From Dentipellis sp. KUC8613 (Eukaryota > Basidiomycota > Agaricomycetes > Russulales > Hericiaceae): a stretch of DNA of 64,000 bases. The stretch is from NCBI GenBank assembly GCA_002286715.1, contig NSJX01000005.1, forward strand, positions 219,213-283,212, read 5' to 3'. Position 1 is the stretch's first letter. Every line of letters starts with the position of its first letter. This document shows, piece after piece, positions 1-10,558 of this stretch. Under the pieces are notes generated by a model that saw only the letters and a program-made list of their open reading frames with translations, did no database searches and had not been told where the DNA came from. The position numbers and the translations under genes were made by a program.

Positions 1-521
1 TTAGAGAGACTTATGGTGAACGCCTGAGGGAGCTCCGTCCAGGTTGAGAGTAGCAGTTACAGTCTAAGCTGTTTGAAGTTCAATTCAACATTCAAGCGCT
101 GAATGAAGTTCCCGCTACCCTCAGAGTGCGCGTGGTTCTAAGTAGTGCCATCGTGGGCAACTGGGCGAGATCTGGCGGGGGTTGTGTGTACTATGTAGGC
201 TTTGGTGGCCCGCTCAAGTCGGCTTTGTTCCTTTCAGTCGGCGATTATCACCTGGCCAGTGCGTCATGCAAGGCGCTTGCTCATCGAGGCTACCGGTTCG
301 CTTTGAAGGGTCGGCGCGGCGTTGCCAGTCCGTGCTCGACTTATATCGATCATGAGGGACTTACGGTTCGTCGACGACGTGGAATCAATCTGAAATTTGG
401 AGGCTTGCTGATAGACGCACTGCCGTCCGATTGAAGCCAAAGTACTAGGCAGGGAACTAGCGCTGTCATTCACATCTTTAAGGTCGTACGGTATAGAACG
501 CTGGTACAGGTAACTAAACAC
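1..521. other. Left-edge stretch, no supported gene
   Basis: I see only short open frames without family resemblance on either strand. It lies 3' of the minus-strand hypothetical gene that ends at 522 or 719, so it may hold that gene's 3' untranslated region. Nothing else can be supported. Confidence 0.4.
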
Positions 522-1467
522 TCAGAATTGCAAGACATTCCTGGTAACATGCAGAAGAGGCATCCAACTCCCCGAAGAGACATGGATGAGACCCAAAACA
601 TTGATTTCATCGCGGGTGATCCCATCTGGCCCACCAACCCTCCAGTTGTGTGAAGGATTCTCGGCATCCTCTTTCTTGAACTTCAATGAAAGGTCAGCAC
701 CCGTCTGCGGATCGAGATTATGCATGGCTCACTTGAAGAAAGTAGTCGACAGTACGACCGACGTGCTGCACAAGGTGCTGAAGATTGATTGGTTGCTTCG
801 CGGAGGTTTCATCCTTGATCTGGACCTGACGGTGATAGTCCTCGTAGCCGAGCCACTGGGAAGTTGAACAGGACCAAGGTTAGTTCTCATTCGACATATT
901 GACAACCAGGTCCGTACCCCAATGCGAATCTGCGTGGAGGACTTGTTGCCCATATACGGAGCTATCCCAACTTCTCTGAGAGAATCGCAACGCCCCTGGA
1001 CTGCGTCCTCGAGAGTCATCCCGATCGTCCCGTTATTATGCACGAAGAAGATGGGCAAGCACAGCTGAGCATTCGTGACATGCTTCCGCCGATCACCTTC
1101 CGATCTAGGCCTCCAAAGCCTCTGCCGTACGATGGTGCCCATAGTCCAATTGACCACGTAGTCGATGACCAACAGGCGGTTGTTCTCGACCGTGAGGGCG
1201 TTGGGGGGGATAGCAACATGGCGGAAGTACTCATGGTGGACTGACACCGAGTACGGAGAGTTCACGGCTGCGCCAAGCATGAACGGGACTAATTTGAGAT
1301 CGGCTTTGAGCACACCTGCCTCGAAGATGTATTCAGCGCCATCAGGGCCGAGGGATTGCCCAACGAGCCCATGCTGGAACACGTCGAACCCAAAATACTA
1401 CAGAATTGTGAGTCCGTGATGATGACCGAGGCTTGAGATGAAGACGTACAAAACCTAGGGCGTCCAT
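522..1467 (-). CDS. Conserved hypothetical fungal protein, possibly frameshifted
   Basis: The function is unknown. A spliced model starts with an 18 nt first exon (1467 to 1450, MDALGF), then intron 1449-1398 (GTACGT...TGTAG), exon 1397-918, intron 917-856 (GTACGG...CCCAG) and a last exon from 855. Both introns keep frame, which supports a real gene. The product contains WLGYEDYHRQVQIKDE and later GGPDGITRDEINVLGL and HVSSGSWMPLL. These look to me like a family of uncharacterised Agaricomycete proteins, but that is memory and not a search. In the last exon the frame stops at 719. The family-like C-terminus (DLSLKFKKEDAENPSHNW onward) continues one frame away to a stop at 522. The gene is therefore either a degenerating copy, carries a sequence error, or uses a very short (28 nt) intron. 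No signal peptide or membrane segment is evident. Confidence 0.5.
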
Positions 1468-2391
1468 TTCCGCTGTTGAAGTCGATGAGAAGCGGGGCTG
1501 AAGCTGCTACCACCACGCTCTCTTAAATACCGGCAAATGTTTGGCAGACTGGCACAACCTACAGCTGTTGTTATGGAGGGAACGTGGGCGATAGGACAGA
1601 TTCAGCTCACCAAACCTCATGATCACCAGCCGGACTGTACAATGTACACACGAAAAGGGAGGTCCATCGAGGGTTCAAGTTCATCTTTGACGAAAGAGAG
1701 TAGTATGTTGCTGCTACACCTGCAGCCTCATAGCTCCTAACGCGGCGAAACGTAAGAAAAGGGTACGCCAGACAAACGATGTCCTTACCGGTTGGTCACG
1801 GTGGAGCGGACAGTTGGAGGGCGGAAGCCTTCAGCAGTTGGTGAGTGGGCCTTCAACAGCCGGTGGGAGAAGACCTTCAGCAGTTGGTGAGAACATGGAG
1901 GCTGTAATCATCTGTACATCCCCCTTCTGCATGTCAGTATGTAGAACTGTGTCCTGTAAACAAACTGTACAGACGACAGTACTTGTACCGGTTGATGTCC
2001 GGTATAGGTTGGCCTTACCGTTACGGCTGTAGACCAGGTTATCGATCGTCCAGGAGATCGGCCGATGATGCCAAAGGGCAAGTATGCATTATGTAAATGT
2101 TTAATCCTGAAACATTGAACGAAGTGCTAGGTATTGTACATCAGATGTGGATGGACTCGCAGAGCAAACAAAATGAACCATGGAAAGGTGTCCGAATGGC
2201 GAGAATACTTTAGAGCAGAGGTACAAAAGCATGATGACGGACCAATGAGTGAACCCAGCGTGCATAGAAGCAGCGAATAAAGGAGTGACGTTGGTATATA
2301 CGAAGGGAGGAAGGTAGACGGCCAACAGGTGTGCGCGCTTGGGAATCGATGAAGAGGCGCCGAAGTCTGACGAAGTGCGGAGAGTCCAGAG
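1468..2391. other. Intergenic stretch between two minus-strand genes
   Basis: No convincing gene is visible. It is upstream of the hypothetical gene at 522-1467 and downstream of the Ste50-type gene that stops at 2392. The only structure I see is a short direct repeat at 1824-1891, listed separately. Open frames here are short and lack motifs. Confidence 0.5.
1824..1891. repeat. Short imperfect tandem repeat
   Basis: Two units of 22-23 nt, both containing CTTCAGCAGTTGGTGAG, begin at 1824 and 1869. A partial related unit (CTTCAACAGCCGGTGGGAGA) lies between them. It lies in a gene-free stretch and no function can be assigned. Confidence 0.6.
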
Positions 2392-4870
2392 CTAGATGAT
2401 AGTTGTTGATCTTGCCTGCGGAGGGAATGCGGAAGACATTGGAGAGACTTGTGGTGGGTGGCCGGTATGTGGTGGGTCGGAGTCTAGGTTGGGGGTGGCA
2501 GCGGGATTTGCAGCAGAAGCTGCAGCGATGTTGGGGGTTGCAGGTGTACCACTGGACGATGTGACTTTGCCTATATACCAGGACTGCGAAGTTCAGCGTC
2601 AGGAACGACTGACCACATGCCCCACAGCCATTTATAAAGCTTACTGGTACCCAGCCCCTGCTGCCACCGTCCTCTTTCACAGCCTGGTCAGAAGAGCTTC
2701 CATCAGTCAAGGAATTGACACGAGACGCTGAATTTCTTACATAAGACCAATGGTTATAGCGTTTGAACACCCTCAGTGTGTCGTCTTTCGCAAGGTCAAG
2801 TTCTTCGTCGCCTTTCTTCTGATAATCCATCAGCGCGTAGCCCGGGAAGCTCGTAGACACGATATGGAGCGGGAGAATCGGTGTCCTGGAATTCGATACC
2901 GGGGACGAAGGCTGTGAACTTGATCCTGATGCTGCACTAGCTTCTGCGATGGCTGTGGCGACTGGCACCCTCGTTTCGAGAAGACATCCAGCTGGTACCC
3001 AGCCTTGCTTGCTTGAATCGGAATCGACGACACCAGAGCCGGTTGGGTCACGTTGTACGACCCACCAGCCGCGCGCTCGTGAGATGATGACGAATGTATC
3101 TCCCCTGTCAGACGTATCAGGACGCTGGCCAAAAAAAAGAAGAAAGAAGAAAACGCCATAGGTACTCACACTACGACGTCGAACTCGTCTTCTTGTTCAG
3201 CCATATAGGGATAGATAGCGACTGCATACGAGATATCTCCCGACACAGGGATCTCCCGAGCACTGGAGGATAGCCCACCAGTATTGGGTTCACCATGTTC
3301 CGACGTGACAGTAGCCGCAGTGGACGGAACGCCAGTCTTAGGAGTATCTCCGCTCCCAGCGCGGTCTCCTGATCCCGGTCTCCTGTCGGGAGAGAGCAGA
3401 TTACGTTCCTTATCCAGCGAGTCATAGCTTCTATCTTTGCTTTCGACTGCTGGTGACATAACCTCTGGCCAACCCGGTTGGGCACTCACACCTGTTAAGA
3501 GTGGAGGAGGGCCTGACGTGTCGTGAACCTGCAGTCGTGGGGGTCGAGAAAGCGTCCGAGAATGGCTAGAACCAGACTTCGTTTTGCTAGCAGACGATGC
3601 GTCCCCTGATGCTTTTCTGGCAGCCTGTTTCTGCTGAGCGACGGCTATTGGTGAACGAATGTCTTTGATATGCTTCAGCATGAACACCGGCTGCTTCTGA
3701 GCATCCTTGAGCTTTTGGAAGAGAAGCAACGGTTTTTCATCGTAGCTAAGACATCGTTCGATCCGGTTATCTGCCGTCAATTTGATGAGTTGTGCGACAA
3801 AGCGTATGGTGATCTCCTACGTACTTGGAGGTCCGTAACAGATGAACATTGCATAATTTTGCCAATCATCGTTGTTGATCTTGTACTTTCGAAGCGCTGC
3901 TGGTAACACTTTCCATGCGGGATCCTCCAAGCTGACTTTGAAACTCTTCAGGTTATCCGAGCTCTCCGATCGCACAGGTTTGGGATGCATAGAAGCTTGG
4001 CTCGGGGAGTTTGTCGAACCATTGGCACTTGACTGTTGCAAGTATGGTGAGGCACTGGGTCGATGATAATTGACGTCGTGTTCAAGACGGTGAGGCGAAG
4101 GATGGGGAGAGTCTGACATTTCCACCTTTGTTGGTGAGCCTGACGACTTGACGTAGTTGGCCCATTTGAATGACGGTTGTCTGGCAATCGGGCTATCCTC
4201 AGCCTGCCGAATATATGAATAAACTGTACACCATGAACGAAGAGCCGTTATATACGCACTCGGCTGGAACTGTGACTTCGATAGCTATGGAAATCTTCCA
4301 CAGCCGATGTGACTGTATCCGACAGCCGCTTGTTCTCGAATTCGAGCGACCTTAATCGCTCATCTGACGAGTCGATGAGGTATCTGCGCAAGCAAAAGAG
4401 CAACAAACGTACCTTGTTCACGAATAAGCTCGTACAATCTGTTGACACTCAGATTCTCTAAACGATCCTCGGTTTCCGCTGCAGGGTAACTCTTTAGTTA
4501 AAGAGTAGAGACGAAGGCACACGGGTAAGGGGGACTGACATGGTGGAATGTAGTGGTCTGCTTCGATTGGGATATGGTGGGCAATCTTTGCGAGGTAAAC
4601 GGCCTTGAGGATAGCAAGGCGTTGACCGACTGTAGAGATTCCCGCCTCCTTGAGTCCGTCGGCATCTATTATGCACAGGATATCCCCAGAGAGATTGTGC
4701 TCTGAAGTAGGACATGAGACGGTGATGCTATGGTGATAGCAAAGACAATAAGACGGACCTCGGATTTGGCTCTCATAATGGGGAAAACCAAGATTTGAAA
4801 AGAATGTTTGAACGTCGCTCTCGTCCCAGTCGGTGATAGGTGCCTTCAAATCCGCGAATGCGGCGTCCAT
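2392..4870 (-). CDS. ste50: Ste50/Ubc2-type MAP kinase adaptor (SAM, RA, two SH3)
   Basis: This is a cytoplasmic adaptor that links the MAPKKK Ste11 and Ras/Cdc42-type signals in the mating/filamentation cascade (family knowledge). Translation from ATG at 4870 shows an N-terminal SAM domain (ITDWDESDVQTFFSNLGF; ILCIIDADGLKEAGI). A Ras-association domain follows (SFKVSLEDPAWKVLPAALRK, then LLLFQKLKDAQKQPVFMLKH). A long Ser/Pro-rich linker leads to two SH3 domains, one around 3220-3000 (AVAIYPYMAEQEDEFDVVVG, RGWWVVQ, GWVP) and one around 2870-2560 (ALMDYQKKGDEELDL, GWVPSWYIGKV). Introns at about 3176-3100, 2737-2681 and 2661-2600 join cleanly and give a stop at 2392. Ascomycete Ste50 lacks SH3 domains. 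SAM-RA-SH3-SH3 is the layout I recall for Ustilago Ubc2 and other basidiomycetes. It is head-to-head with the gene at 5045, leaving 174 bp between start codons. No mating-type genes are nearby. Confidence 0.88.
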
Positions 4871-5044
4871 GGCAAGGGAGAGAGATGGTAACGAGCAGGA
4901 GCGGGCATGAAGTGGTTCATCCCGCGACAGAAACCCCCGCTCTCCGTCCCAGGCCCATCACGTGCCTCCCACGCGAGCCTGCTTGTGCCGCTCCCCCGTC
5001 GCCGATCACCCAGCCTTGCCCGCGTCCCTCACTTTCCTCTCCTC
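4871..5044. promoter_or_regulatory. Short shared promoter between divergent genes
   Basis: Only 174 bp separate the ATG of the Ste50-type gene (minus) and the ATG of the Trp/Pro-rich gene (plus), so both promoters must lie here. It is C-rich with CCGC/CTCC runs and no clear TATA box. Shared regulation is inferred from geometry only. Confidence 0.45.
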
Positions 5045-8000
5045 ATGGATGACCCTTGGCGCAATGCATGGGGAGACCCCTCCAGCACACACCCAGAAAC
5101 ATCTGCATGGTCTACCCCAGCATCCCAACCCGACGAGGAGGAGGCCGACCTCGCTGCACCCTCCTGGTCGACAGGCCTCGGAATAGAATGGAACGAACCG
5201 CCCGATGTCCAAGGCTCGCTGTGGTCTCAAAATACAATTTCTGATCCATGGTCTCCTCCTGCCAACACATTCGAGGGTCTTACTCTAGGCCGGACGTCTT
5301 CCATGGAAACGCCGGAGAGCCCCGACGAGGTCACTACCTCCGAGGCGGACAGTGAACCACCATCCACTGACGTCGTTCATGACGCTGTCGCAACGCCGAC
5401 GGTCGCTTCTGAGCAAGAGACTGAACACAGTGCACCATCCTCGCCATCCCCGGATCCATCTCTCACGTCTAGCCCCGATGCATTCGGTACGTTCGAAATA
5501 GGCGCGAACGCGGATGACATAGATCCATGGCCTGCTTCAGCTGCAGGCTTTGGACAACAACCTAGTGACCAGACGTGGGGCGCAGCATGGGCCGATACGA
5601 CCGAAGAGACACCGACGCGGGAGGATAGGCAGCAATCCGTCGACGAATGGGAAGAAGCCCGGCGTCGCAAAGAAGAATTGGATCGTAAAGTGGTAAGCCT
5701 ACTCAGGCCATGTTATTTCGCCAATTACTGAGCCTCAAGATCAGCCTCCTGAGTTATTGGCTACTATCTTTGCGCAAGTGGAAGAGCTTTCAAAAGACGC
5801 CTGGCCAGAACCAGAGAACCCGGAAGTTGAAGCAGATTGGCAAAAAACCTGGCGAAGAGGCTTGGATGGCGTTGAAGGCCTGTCAGATCATTTTCTTTTG
5901 TCCTTCTTCTGACGTAGCTGACGGGCTAAGACGATAGTGATTCGCTGAGGGCTCGCTACGTGCCCGACATGATTTTACCTCCCTTAAAGACTTTCAATAC
6001 CACATTTACTAGCAAAGCCATGGCGGAAAGTATCAAACTTTCACGCAATACTATGCTTGCTAGAAATAGCCCCATGGCCCACTTCTTGAAAGCTAGAGGG
6101 TCAACGGCTTGGGAAAATCATGTGAAGAGCCGGGTTGAAGTCATCCATGACGAAGTTCCTGCAGGCTGGCGAATCGTGCCCAAAGAGAATCAGGAAAAAA
6201 CGGAGGAAAAGACGAAAAAACCTGGCGGACTTCTGGCGAGCCTTTGGCATAGACGCGCTTCTAGCGTACCGAGAGAAACGGCCAAGGTGACTTCCCCCGT
6301 GCAGGTGGACGCTCCGAAGCCTGAGCCTCCCGCGCCGGTCGTACGCACCAGTTCCGAGAGTGCAAGGTCCGCTACTTCCAGTGCCAGCAAGACAACAACA
6401 CCATTGTCCGCTCCGGCTATGTCACCGGCTCTGACCGCGACGTCCACTCAGACGACTCCCACAACATCATACTCGGAGGCTGGCCTTCCTTCCTTCGACT
6501 CTCCCGCATCGGTGGCAGAGACTCCTTCACCCCCACAGAGCTCAACTGCTGTGTCTCGGTTTTTTGGACGTTTTTCTCGGTCGCGCGTGCCTTCCACATC
6601 TTCCCCGCGGAATTCGATTGCGTTGTCAACCAGCGACGTGGAATTTCTGTCGGATCTTGTGCCGAGTGCTCTTGATGCGGATGAGGACGAAACAAAGGAC
6701 CCCCAATTACGCGGTCTTGAGAGCCTCATTGCGAGCAAGCCTATTGGAGGGAAGCTTCCTGCTCCATTACCTCCGCCTCCGCCTCCACCCCAACTTGCGA
6801 GTGCACCATCAGTCTTCAATGGAGCTCATGCGAAAACAGCGTCAAGTGACATTTTGGCATCTTTTGATGTCTTGACTCCCGAACCAGCCAGCAGGAATCA
6901 GTCTCCCGCACCTTCCGCAGGTCTCTCATCTTCCTCTCTTCCTCCCCCAAACATGAGTCCGTTCACGTTGTCATCACAGCCCACCAGTCCTGCACAATAT
7001 TCCGCGCGATCTGGCTTGGGCGTCGATGCCTTGGAGCAGGCTGCTAGTCGAGCGACCGACATTTCTCTTACTGCTTTCCAGTTTGATGCTCCGAAGAAAG
7101 CAACCACTGCAGCAATGACACCATCCTCTTCGGCAGCTGCTCTGAACCTTTCGCCACCCCCGAAACCTGTGGGGCATAGCCTCCAGTCCAGGTCAGAAAG
7201 CCCCGCTTTATCCCTCCCTCCACCTCCCCCACCGGCTACTAGGTCACAGTCATCTTCTCCCTTTGTTACTTCGCCTTCTTCACCTGCCAAGACGAAGGAT
7301 GTTCTCCCTGTAGCGAAGCCTCCGTCAATACCTCTCAAATCATTCGATGCCGATGACGACTTCTCTGACTTCTCTGACTTTCACTCATCTACACAAGTAC
7401 CTCTTACTCCTGCATTTGATGCTAGCTTTGCATCATCCGCGTCTGAACATTTCCTACTTCCATCAACCTCATCCCGCCAACCTTTGACACTAGACACCCC
7501 AGCTCGCCCTTCACATCCTATCGGAAAGGTTTCACTGTTCGATGATTTCTCGGACTTCGTATCGTCCCCACTTCGCTCACCTAGTCCTCCCAAACTTCCC
7601 TCCAAACCAACCCTCGTTCCCCTGCGGGCTCCGGACGACTCCGATTCCAGAAGTTCGTCTCCGTTACGGCCGTCGCCCATATCGAGCCTTGCGCATAGGC
7701 GCCAAGGGTCACGGGCGCTCGAACACCAACACACGCTCAACCTTGTCGAGAGTGCCGCGAAGTTGCGCGGCAAGCGGTGGCCAGCACCACCATCGCCCCT
7801 TCCCGACGCCTTGCCCCCGCCGCCCCCACCCGCTAGTGCGAGCACGGGTCAACTACTGGGTGAGGATCTCCTCGGGGGCGGAGCGAACGACGACCACAGC
7901 CACTTCAGCCTGCAACAGTCGTCCTCGTCGCCAGCGTTGCTTACCCTACTTGACCCCCTGCCGCCACCTACTACATTGTTACCACCACCGCAAGCTCGGC

Positions 8001-8326
8001 CTACCGCATCTTTACCCCCACTTCTTCCCCCGCCTCAGGACAAGCGCGTGGCGTCTCCCCCTGCCCTGTTGCCACCTCCACCGCGAAGCAAGCCAGCGAC
8101 ACCTTCACCTGCACCGTTACTCCCACCTCCTCCGTCACGGACCACGTCCATGACACCGCCAATTTCAGCCAAGTACTCGCCAGAATCGACGCCGCTTGCG
8201 CTGTTGGTGGGTGGATCGAGTCCTCCGCCTGTTGCATACCAGCCACCCATACCTCCGCCTCCTTCAAAACCTAGTGGCGCAGGAGGGTTATCAGCACAGG
8301 ATCTCAGCTTCTTCGAGGGCTTGTAG
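5045..8326 (+). CDS. Large Trp- and Pro-rich protein with DFSDF motifs, unknown function
   Basis: I do not recognise the gene. Three exons (5045-5692, 5745-5881, 5938-8326) join in frame to about 1057 residues. The acidic N-terminus has repeated Trp patches (DPWRNAWGD, GIEWNEP, DPWSPP, WGAAWAD). A conserved-looking middle follows (PPELLATIFAQVEEL, RARYVPDMILPPLKTF). The last 700 residues are Ser/Pro-rich and likely disordered, with PPPPPP runs that could bind SH3, WW or profilin. Near residues 733 and 796 are acidic phenylalanine motifs (DDDFSDFSDF; LFDDFSDF). The protein ends in LSFFEGL. DFxDF/DDFxxF peptides are known from clathrin-adaptor accessory proteins, so a trafficking role is possible but is inference. 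I chose ATG 5045 over upstream in-frame ATG 4907 because of the divergent Ste50 gene. The second intron has a weak donor (GTCAGA). Confidence 0.75.
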
Positions 8327-8594
8327 GGTGTGTCTGATGTTTCGAAGGACAGTCGCATTGTTTGTATGTTTCTGTACGGGTATCCACTTCGCCTATGCAT
8401 CGAGATGGAGCGCTCCATGTCAGCAGTCGTTGGAGCGACGTTGGAAATGATAGGGCTGGTATTTCGAGTGCGACGTCTGCCAACCAGCTACGTCGCCAAC
8501 TAGCTCTTGTGAAGAACGGCTGACCGCCATTACAGATGCGATGATTTCACCGACTGTATTCCACCGACTATTGCAAGCGTAGGAATTGTCGAAC

Positions 8595-9464
8595 TCATTG
8601 AAAGGTGTGATACTTGTCGACACGGTTGGGCACACGCAGCAGGCTCTTTGACCTCAGTTCAGCTCGAACGTGTTGCCTCACAATCCTGCGCCCTGACGGA
8701 ACCCCATGAGAAATTTCCTTCTTTTCCTGCCTGTTGGGTACTAACTTTTTTCTTATGCTGATATGGAATGGACGGGTCCTCCCGTAGTACTGGCGGTAGT
8801 CCTTCCATGAGCATTTACATTGATATCTGGAAATTCTACGGTACCGAGACTGCCTCAGGGTTCGTACGTTGGCATAGCCACCAACGACATCCTCGCACAT
8901 AATCGTAGCTGGGAACTTTCCGCTATAGCGGAGCCCCCTGTGAGCTGGGAGAGTGAAGGATCCGGAAGGTGCTTCAGTAACCCTTACAAGTACAGTCGAA
9001 CTAGTACTACTGACTAGATTTCCGTCGGAGTCCCCGGATGCTTCCGACTCTAGCGCCTCCTTGCACTGGGAGACCTCACTTACCCAGTGCGCGGTATCCA
9101 GCATGACTTGCCCACGAACAGATGTACAGAAGATATACCGGTAGGGCACTCCATAAAATGTTGAAGCGATGTGCAGCTGCGCAATTCTCCGCATAAAGAT
9201 TTTCCGAGCGTCACTCTGGACAGTGACACGCAGACAGGCAAACGTACATCAACAGCTGTAGGGCTCCACTGATATCTTGTCTCTCCCGTCAGCCATCTGG
9301 TGTGCAGTGGATGACAACACATAGATGTATACGTCTTCAATAATCACGCTTATGTATCGCCGACAGGCCTGTAGGACTCCAACGAGGCGTTCGTATCGAT
9401 CTATCGCAAATGAAGGTGTACTAATTCTGACCTTGTTCCAGTTTCCTTTATCGGATACTACCAT
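8595..9464 (-). CDS. Hypothetical protein, weakly supported
   Basis: No family is recognised. A possible start is ATG 9464 (VVSDKGNWNK). The first exon may be spliced at GTGGAG...GTCCAG, about 54 nt near 9270-9217. That joins in frame to a long open frame containing DARKIFMRRIAQLHIAS and YGVPYRYIFCTSVRGQVMLD, stopping at 8595. A strong donor (GTAAGT) follows DTAHW near 9084 and may start another intron, so the C-terminal half is uncertain. A 63 nt stretch after WNK has intron-like ends (GTCAGA...TACAG) but is also open in frame. Both readings are possible. Treat the whole model as provisional; it could be a gene remnant. Confidence 0.3.
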
Positions 9465-9655
9465 GTAAAAACAGGTTGTTTTAAGGATTTTCCCGACTCC
9501 ACCATCTGTATTCTAAGTCCTGTCCAACACTTAGGTTTCTATTTTCTAGACGGTCCACCGACGTTGCATCCCTGGAAGTATTTGGACCGTACCAGTGCAT
9601 CTTGGACCAGAACGCTTGACTCAACACCAGGACCACAGTCTGTATGGCATGCGTC

Positions 9656-9664
9656 TATATATAT
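9656..9664 (+). promoter_or_regulatory. TATA-like element
   Basis: TATATATAT followed by GGGCC lies about 110 bp upstream of the possible small gene starting at 9773. It is suitably placed for a promoter but is unproven. Confidence 0.3.
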
Positions 9665-9772
9665 GGGCCGTAACCCGCTGTCCCTGTTTCCTACCCGCGA
9701 GCCAGACTTCCTCATATCCCATCCTGCTCATCGAAATTTTACAGCCGATATTCGAAACTCATCTCAGTGCTC

Positions 9773-10131
9773 ATGTCGCAATGCAAGCCTTGGTCCGCAC
9801 TCGCAGAGCCGCCTTCAACGATCGAAATTGACGTTGGGCTACGGGTGCTGGAAGACAAACTGCAGTCCGCAGTCAAGAAGGCAGGACATCGCTGCCTGCT
9901 ATGGGCTAGGATAAAGCACGGGTTTTCATCCGGAATTGACAGCTTGGTACGTATCTCGTGGGAACCTCTTCTCGAAGCTTGAAGATTGACGATTTGTTCA
10001 GAATTTTACGGAGCCGCAACGCGCGAGACTGCGGGGCTATTACAAGATAGTGAAAGAGGTCGCAAAGAGCGTATCAATGGAAGTGAGTTCGAAAATCCCC
10101 CTCACTTCAATATTGTGGGCAGGCTCAATAG
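9773..10131 (+). CDS. Small hypothetical protein
   Basis: No family is recognised. ATG 9773 opens an exon encoding STIEIDVGLRVLEDKLQSAV and CLLWARIKHGFSSG. An intron with good signals (GTACGTATC...TTGTTCAG, ending at 10001) joins in frame to NFTEPQRARLRGYYKIVKEV. A second short intron (10083-10122, GTGAGT...GGGCAG) would give a stop at 10131. Read-through of that intron instead extends the frame to a stop near 10190. A different frame after 10122 also looks codon-like (STFLEVCADVVEDICNVL), so the 3' end is unsettled. About 90-130 residues; a degraded gene is an alternative. Confidence 0.35.
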
Positions 10132-10558
10132 CACATTCCTTGAGGTGTGTGCGGATGTGGTCGAAGATATCTGCAATGTGTTATTTGAAGACATAATTGG
10201 ATGAGAATGCTAGATAGCTACTAGTAGCCATGGTCTTCACAGCCGCACCGCTAATTCTTTCAATATGCTTTTCTTAAAAAAAAACCAATCCTGTCGTCTC
10301 TTGATACCTTTTCTTGACCTCTTCTCTTATACCTACTGAAGCAATGTAGATATGTTATTGAGCCGTTGTTATTGTAACCATACTCGACCACTCCCATGAC
10401 CGGTCTATACGCGCGTCTTGGCCTGCAGAAGTCGGTGAACGATAGTTTAGTTGCAGACCCAGGGTGCCTACAGTAACTAGATACTCTTCTATGATTCTCC
10501 GAATACACAGCGTGCGATGATATCTGAACCACTATAAAACATGCCAGCACCTGAATCA
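10132..10558. other. Intergenic, no supported gene
   Basis: This stretch lies downstream of the makorin-type gene (minus) and of the small hypothetical gene (plus). It is AT-richer than its neighbours, includes an A-run near 10277, and probably holds converging 3' ends. No motif-bearing frame was seen. Confidence 0.4.

Noticed and set aside
2392..5044. Mating-type locus, because a Ste50-type gene is present
   Set aside because: No homeodomain gene, pheromone receptor or CAAX pheromone precursor was found in the window.
6448..8267. Several antisense frames opposite the Pro-rich gene at 5045-8326
   Set aside because: Gly-rich translations mirror the Pro codons of the sense strand. No motif or splice structure supports them.
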